Below, in pieces: positions 60,704 through 64,000 of a stretch of 64,000 nucleotides of DNA (position 1 is the stretch's first letter; each line of letters begins with the position of its first letter). Origin of the DNA: Bryobacterales bacterium (GTDB lineage Bacteria; Acidobacteriota; Terriglobia; Bryobacterales; Bryobacteraceae). The position numbers were made by a program, and so were the translations under genes. Location: NCBI GenBank assembly GCA_016789905.1, contig JAEUQC010000196.1:1-64000 (forward strand), in the 5' to 3' direction. A model generated the notes under the pieces. That model ran no database searches. It saw only the letters and a program-made list of their open reading frames with translations, and was not told where the DNA came from.

Positions 60704-61352
60704 GGGGGTGAGGCGCGAAACTGAATTGGAACTGGGTGTGGGTGACGCGTCGTGCGCCCACCTTTTTTTCCGGTATGCGGAGGCGGGTTTCACAGCCCGT
60801 TTACCAATGGATGAAGTCGAACGCTGGGACGGGTGGACCGGACCACGAGCCAGCGAACGCAGAGTGCGCACCTCACGATGATCTGTTTCCGAAGTGCCTT
60901 GACTCCACTTCGAAGTTGGCGTCACATAGACCAGCAACGCCGCCGGCAGGGCCGTATGGCGCAAGGTGTGACATGTCGTCTTCTCCGGGGATGCGGACCA
61001 GTGCGGGAAGGGGGCGCGTTGAAGTGGCACCGCCGCGCCGGGACTCGGGTTGACCATTGTGGGGGTGGGGATGCCGCGCGTCTTGGGACACGTTGAAACG
61101 GGTCCCGCCGGGATTTTGTGTTGTATGGGGGATTTTCCGGCGCGCGGGTTGTGGCGGGGGGACAGACCAGCGATTTACCCGCGGCTGGGCGCGTTCTGAA
61201 TCGTCGCGAAGCGGAGGCTTCGGGGTGGTTAGCCGACATCATCGCCGCCGGAGGCGGCCATGCGGATCCGATGATTTGTATGGCCGGCTTGGTGATCGCG
61301 CGGCGTTTCCGGAGACGGGGCCCGGCGCGGGTGGCGCCTCCAGGCGGAATGA
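60704..61352. other. About 650 bp without a convincing gene
   Basis: Several frames are open on both strands but none gives a leader, domain or sensible composition, and the apparent proteins are Arg/Pro/Ser-rich shadows of high GC content. No tRNA, transposase or repeat was recognised. It may hold remains of a decayed gene or an untranslated RNA; I cannot assign it. The minus-strand epimerase ends at its right edge. Confidence 0.5.
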
Positions 61353-62399
61353 CTAGAAGCCGCTCGGCTTCACCCAGAAACTCTCTTTCCAAACACCGCC
61401 AGGAGCGATGGACTGCAACTCCTTGTACTTGCCCTCATGGGCCAAGTTCATGGAGTTTGTGACGCCGGTCATCGGTTCAAAACAGATGAAATCGCGGTTC
61501 GGGCCGGCCGGCGCGTAGACGACGGCCACCGGGAATTTGGGCCCGTAAATCACCGATACCTTCTGCTGCTTGCCCTGGACGGAAAACTCGGCGCGACCGT
61601 TCGAATCGCGCACCAGGCCGGTAAACACATCATCAAGCTGCGTGGCCGCAAGCACATGCGGGTCGGCGTAGGGGTTCGGCCTGGTCTCGCCGGTTGGAGT
61701 GAGCTTGCCGTTGAGCGTTACGTGCAACTTCGCGGGAAGGGTCAACTTCCATTCGGCGCGCGGGGCGTCATGAACCCGGAAATAAGGGTGATAGCCGATA
61801 ATGAGCGGCATCTTTTCGAAGGACAGGTTGGTGACCTCGGTCTCGACTTCCAGCACCCCGCCGGAAAGACGATAGGTCATGTCGATGGTGTGCGCGAAGG
61901 GGAACTGCGCCATGTATTGGGGCAGACGGAAGAATTCCAGGCGGCTGGTAACCCAGGCACTGTTGGCGTCGGCGCCGATGCCGATCATCTTCCACTCATT
62001 GCTGAAGTTCACCAGACCATGAATCGGCAACTGATTGCCGTCGGACCGGTAGTTTTTCAACTCGGGATTGAGCAGATACTTCTTCCCGTTGGCGAAGAAG
62101 GCGTGCTGGTCCAAACGGTTGGCCCACGGGGCAAGAAAGGGGTTGCCGAGCAAGGTGGGCTTGGCCTTGAAATCGGCCAGTTTCTGGTAGGGAGACCAAA
62201 AGACATCCTTCCCCTTCACCAACATGCGAAAGGCGTTATTGCCAAGGGAGGGGACGATGGAGACGGTGACGTCGTTGGAGTTGTCGCGGAGCGTTAACGT
62301 ACCAATGCCGTCTTCAGTGGTGGGGCGCGCTTCGTATTGCGCGGCTTCGGTGAGAGCAGTCATAGCTAAAAGGGCAGGGAATAGGAGAGAGAGTTTCAC
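61353..62399 (-). CDS. Aldose 1-epimerase-like protein, exported
   Basis: 348 residues from a GTG at 62399, with signal peptide (LSLLFPALLAMTALTEAAQ). Galactose mutarotase-like features: NPFLAPWANRLD, LPIHGLVNF (first His), IIGYHPYFRVHD (second His) and FICFEPMTG (catalytic Glu). It interconverts sugar anomers, probably in the periplasm. Its start overlaps the stop of the Cys-rich gene upstream (TAGTG). Confidence 0.87.
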   Translation of the reverse strand: MKLSLLFPALLAMTALTEAAQYEARPTTEDGIGTLTLRDNSNDVTVSIVPSLGNNAFRMLVKGKDVFWSPYQKLADFKAKPTLLGNPFLAPWANRLDQHAFFANGKKYLLNPELKNYRSDGNQLPIHGLVNFSNEWKMIGIGADANSAWVTSRLEFFRLPQYMAQFPFAHTIDMTYRLSGGVLEVETEVTNLSFEKMPLIIGYHPYFRVHDAPRAEWKLTLPAKLHVTLNGKLTPTGETRPNPYADPHVLAATQLDDVFTGLVRDSNGRAEFSVQGKQQKVSVIYGPKFPVAVVYAPAGPNRDFICFEPMTGVTNSMNLAHEGKYKELQSIAPGGVWKESFWVKPSGF

Positions 62400-62794
62400 T
62401 AGTCTTTTCGATCCCGCAGGTCAAGTTCCGTGTCCTCCTGGCAGCACCAGCAGACGCCGGGGGTGCGGGTGCGGATGGCACAGATGTCGCACCAGTATGT
62501 CACATAGAGGCGCTTGCCGCCGCGATGGACGAACAACGGATTTTCGTGGATGGGCGCGGCTTGAAAGACGCCGTTGGCGTCCCGACGCCCCACCACTTCA
62601 AAGTCGCTGCCGATGACGCGTTTGTCGGCGAGGACGCCGCGGACCTGCTCATCGCCGTCGATCACGACGCGTCGGCCATCGGCGGTTTCAAGCGCCGGCG
62701 GCGGTCCCGCGAGTAGCCGGCCGCGAACGGCGGCGGCGGATTCGGCGGACCACCCATAGGCGGCGGGAAGGAGGAGCAGGCATCGGCGGCGCAC
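62399..62794 (-). CDS. Small Cys-rich exported protein, function unknown
   Basis: 131 residues from a GTG at 62794; longer in-frame extensions enter the divergent lutA region. A short hydrophobic leader (RRRCLLLLPAAYGWSAESA) precedes a beta-rich middle (LETADGRRVVIDGDEQVRGV, DKRVIGSDFEVVGRRD). The C-terminus YWCDICAIRTRTPGVCWCCQ holds five cysteines that could bind zinc or another metal. The CxxC...CxCC ending recurs, from memory, in acidobacterial proteins of unknown function. It is coupled to the epimerase gene. Confidence 0.65.
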   Translation of the reverse strand: MRRRCLLLLPAAYGWSAESAAAVRGRLLAGPPPALETADGRRVVIDGDEQVRGVLADKRVIGSDFEVVGRRDANGVFQAAPIHENPLFVHRGGKRLYVTYWCDICAIRTRTPGVCWCCQEDTELDLRDRKD

Positions 62795-62860
62795 GCTTTC
62801 ATTGTAGCCGCTGGCACCGCGGGTAACCCACGGGCCGACGGGTGATACAATCTGGGGAAG

Positions 62861-63589
62861 ATGCCGCGCCGTGTCGCGATTTTTGTTACTTGTATCGTTG
62901 ATCAACTTTTTCCGAAGGCTGGAATGGCGATGGTGGACGTCTTGGAACGCCTGGGCTTCACGGTTGAGTTTCGGCGTGAGCAAACTTGCTGCGCCCAGCC
63001 GGCGTTCAACAGCGGGTACCACACCGAGGCGCGAACGGTGGCGGCGCATTTTCTGGATACGTTCGGCGACGCGGACACAATCGTTGTGCCTTCGGGCAGT
63101 TGCACATCGATGATCACGCATCATTACGCCGAACTCTTCGCCGGGGACGCCAAACGCCAGCAGCAGGTGCGGGAGTTGACGCCGCGGGTGTTTGAGTTCT
63201 CCCAGTTCCTAGTGGATGTGGCGCAGTTTGACGATTTGGGGGCAAGTTTTCCCCACAAGGTGACTTACCACGACTCCTGCCACGCGCTGCGCGAACTGGG
63301 ACTGAAAGACGCCCCTCGGCGGTTGCTCGGCAAGGTACGGGGATTGGAACTGGTGGAGATGGGCGCGGCGGAGGAGTGCTGCGGATTCGGCGGGCTGTTC
63401 AGTGTGAAGTTCGCGCCGATTTCAGGGGCAATGGCGCGGACCAAGGTCGAATCCATTGTGGCCACCGGGGCGACGCATGTGGTTTCGGTGGATTCGAGTT
63501 GCCTGATGCAACTGCGCGGCGCGTTGGCGCGGGCCGGGCATAGGATTGAGACAGTTCACCTGGCGGAGGTCCTCGCTTCGCGAGGGTGA
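62861..63589 (+). CDS. lutA: Lactate utilisation protein LutA (Fe-S oxidoreductase subunit)
   Basis: 242 residues with two CCG-type cysteine domains: REQTCCAQPAFNSGYHTEAR and AAEECCGFGGLFSVKFAPIS, preceded by VTYHDSCHALRELG. LutA, LutB and LutC oxidise L-lactate, and LutA resembles glycolate oxidase GlpC/YkgE subunits. A TACAAT box lies 15 bases before the ATG in the 66-base divergent gap. It is followed by lutB after 7 bases. Confidence 0.92.
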   Translation: MPRRVAIFVTCIVDQLFPKAGMAMVDVLERLGFTVEFRREQTCCAQPAFNSGYHTEARTVAAHFLDTFGDADTIVVPSGSCTSMITHHYAELFAGDAKRQQQVRELTPRVFEFSQFLVDVAQFDDLGASFPHKVTYHDSCHALRELGLKDAPRRLLGKVRGLELVEMGAAEECCGFGGLFSVKFAPISGAMARTKVESIVATGATHVVSVDSSCLMQLRGALARAGHRIETVHLAEVLASRG

Positions 63590-63596
63590 GAAGCGA

Positions 63597-64000
63597 ATGC
63601 GAGTTCCTGAAGCCGCCATCCGCAAAACGCTCGCCGATGCCAATCTGCAGTTGGCAATCTATACGAATACGGGCCGGTTCAAGGAAAACCGAAGCAAAGC
63701 GGTGGCGGCGGAGGTGCTGCCGGAATATCAGGAATTGCGGACACGGGCGGCGGCGATTAAGCGGCACACGCTGGATTTTCTGGATGTGTATCTGTTGCAG
63801 TTTGAAAGTGCTGTGGAGGCGCATGGGGGGAAGGTCATCTGGGCGTCGACGGGCGAGGAAGCCGCCGATTTCATTCTAAAGCTGGCCAAGGAGCGGGCTG
63901 CGAGTTTGATTGTGAAATCGAAGTCGATGACGAGCGAAGAGATCGACTTGAACGAGCGGCTGGCGCATCATGAACTGGAGGCGGTGGAGACGGACCTGGG
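63597..64000 (+). CDS. lutB: Lactate utilisation iron-sulfur protein LutB, partial (5' end)
   Basis: The frame from the ATG at 63597 stays open to the window end. MRVPEAAIRKTLADANLQLA, YTNTGRFKENRSKAVA and the LUD-domain stretch ASLIVKSKSMTSEEIDLNER, then EAVETDL match the N-terminal third of LutB/YkgF. The ferredoxin-type cysteines lie beyond the window. A gagggtgag ribosome site precedes the start. Confidence 0.9.
   Translation, partial: MRVPEAAIRKTLADANLQLAIYTNTGRFKENRSKAVAAEVLPEYQELRTRAAAIKRHTLDFLDVYLLQFESAVEAHGGKVIWASTGEEAADFILKLAKERAASLIVKSKSMTSEEIDLNERLAHHELEAVETDL

Noticed and set aside
60733..61057. Possible genes in the gap after ompH
   Set aside because: Both strands give Arg/Pro/Ser-rich ORFs with no leader, ribosome site or domain.

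Overview
The window is high-GC bacterial DNA that fits an acidobacterium of the Solibacter/Bryobacter type. This rests on a surface beta-propeller protein with a C-terminal domain resembling TIGR03437 (a Solibacter-type family), a 1201-residue Oar-like TonB receptor with an N-terminal carboxypeptidase-regulatory domain, and a Gram-negative envelope gene set (BamA, OmpH, Wza, secretin). No rRNA, tRNA, CRISPR array, transposase or phage gene was recognised.

Layout. (1) 1-5.4 kb: the end of a drug/metabolite transporter gene, an M20 peptidase, a large propeller protein, a decayed DUF4160 gene beside an intact DUF2442 gene, and a methyltransferase with an apparent frameshift. (2) 5.4-12 kb: a tightly overlapping cytochrome c maturation operon, ccmE-ccmF-ccmH-ccmI-like-(unknown anchored protein)-ccmA-ccmB-ccmC-ccmD, running by a 4-base overlap into an enolase-superfamily dehydratase. 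CcmE has Cys where most bacteria have the haem-binding His. CcmH carries five cysteines, the ccmI-like gene ends in a zinc ribbon, and no ccmG is present. (3) 13.3-18.8 kb: an aminotransferase preceded by a small ORF and a broken nucleotidyltransferase, an exported cyanophycinase-like peptidase, and a 960-residue propeller protein. (4) 18.9-31.1 kb: a DUF192 gene leading into a Tad/Flp pilus locus (TPR lipoprotein, Flp pilin, GT-C-like membrane protein, CpaB, secretin, TadG-like, two TadE-like, CpaE/TadZ, CpaF/TadA, TadB, TadC). (5) 31.1-39.7 kb: scpA-scpB-rluB-CoA-binding protein and an S9 peptidase on the minus strand, then gamma carbonic anhydrase, hisS and aspS on the plus strand. (6) 39.8-47.5 kb: flagellar genes flgB-flgC-fliE-fliF-fliG-fliH-fliI-fliJ on the minus strand, preceded by a lipoprotein gene. 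(7) 47.5-52.7 kb: 3-methyladenine glycosylase, TonB receptor, Maf and EVE-domain genes. (8) 52.7-60.7 kb: an exopolysaccharide export set (Wza-like, Wzz/GumC-like, BY-kinase, membrane protein), then bamA-ompH ending in a clear intrinsic terminator. (9) 60.7-64 kb: about 650 bp with no convincing gene, an aldose-1-epimerase-like gene with a small Cys-rich gene, and the start of a lutA-lutB lactate-utilisation operon cut by the window end.

The main functional blocks are respiratory cytochrome c assembly, surface adhesion and motility (Tad pilus, flagellum, exopolysaccharide) and outer-membrane assembly. The observations I consider most worth following are the hybrid Ccm system with its unassigned inner gene, the GT-C protein placed between the Flp pilin and the pilus machinery, two decayed toxin/antitoxin-like modules found only by reading through stop codons and frameshifts, and a change in strand composition across roughly 31-47 kb.
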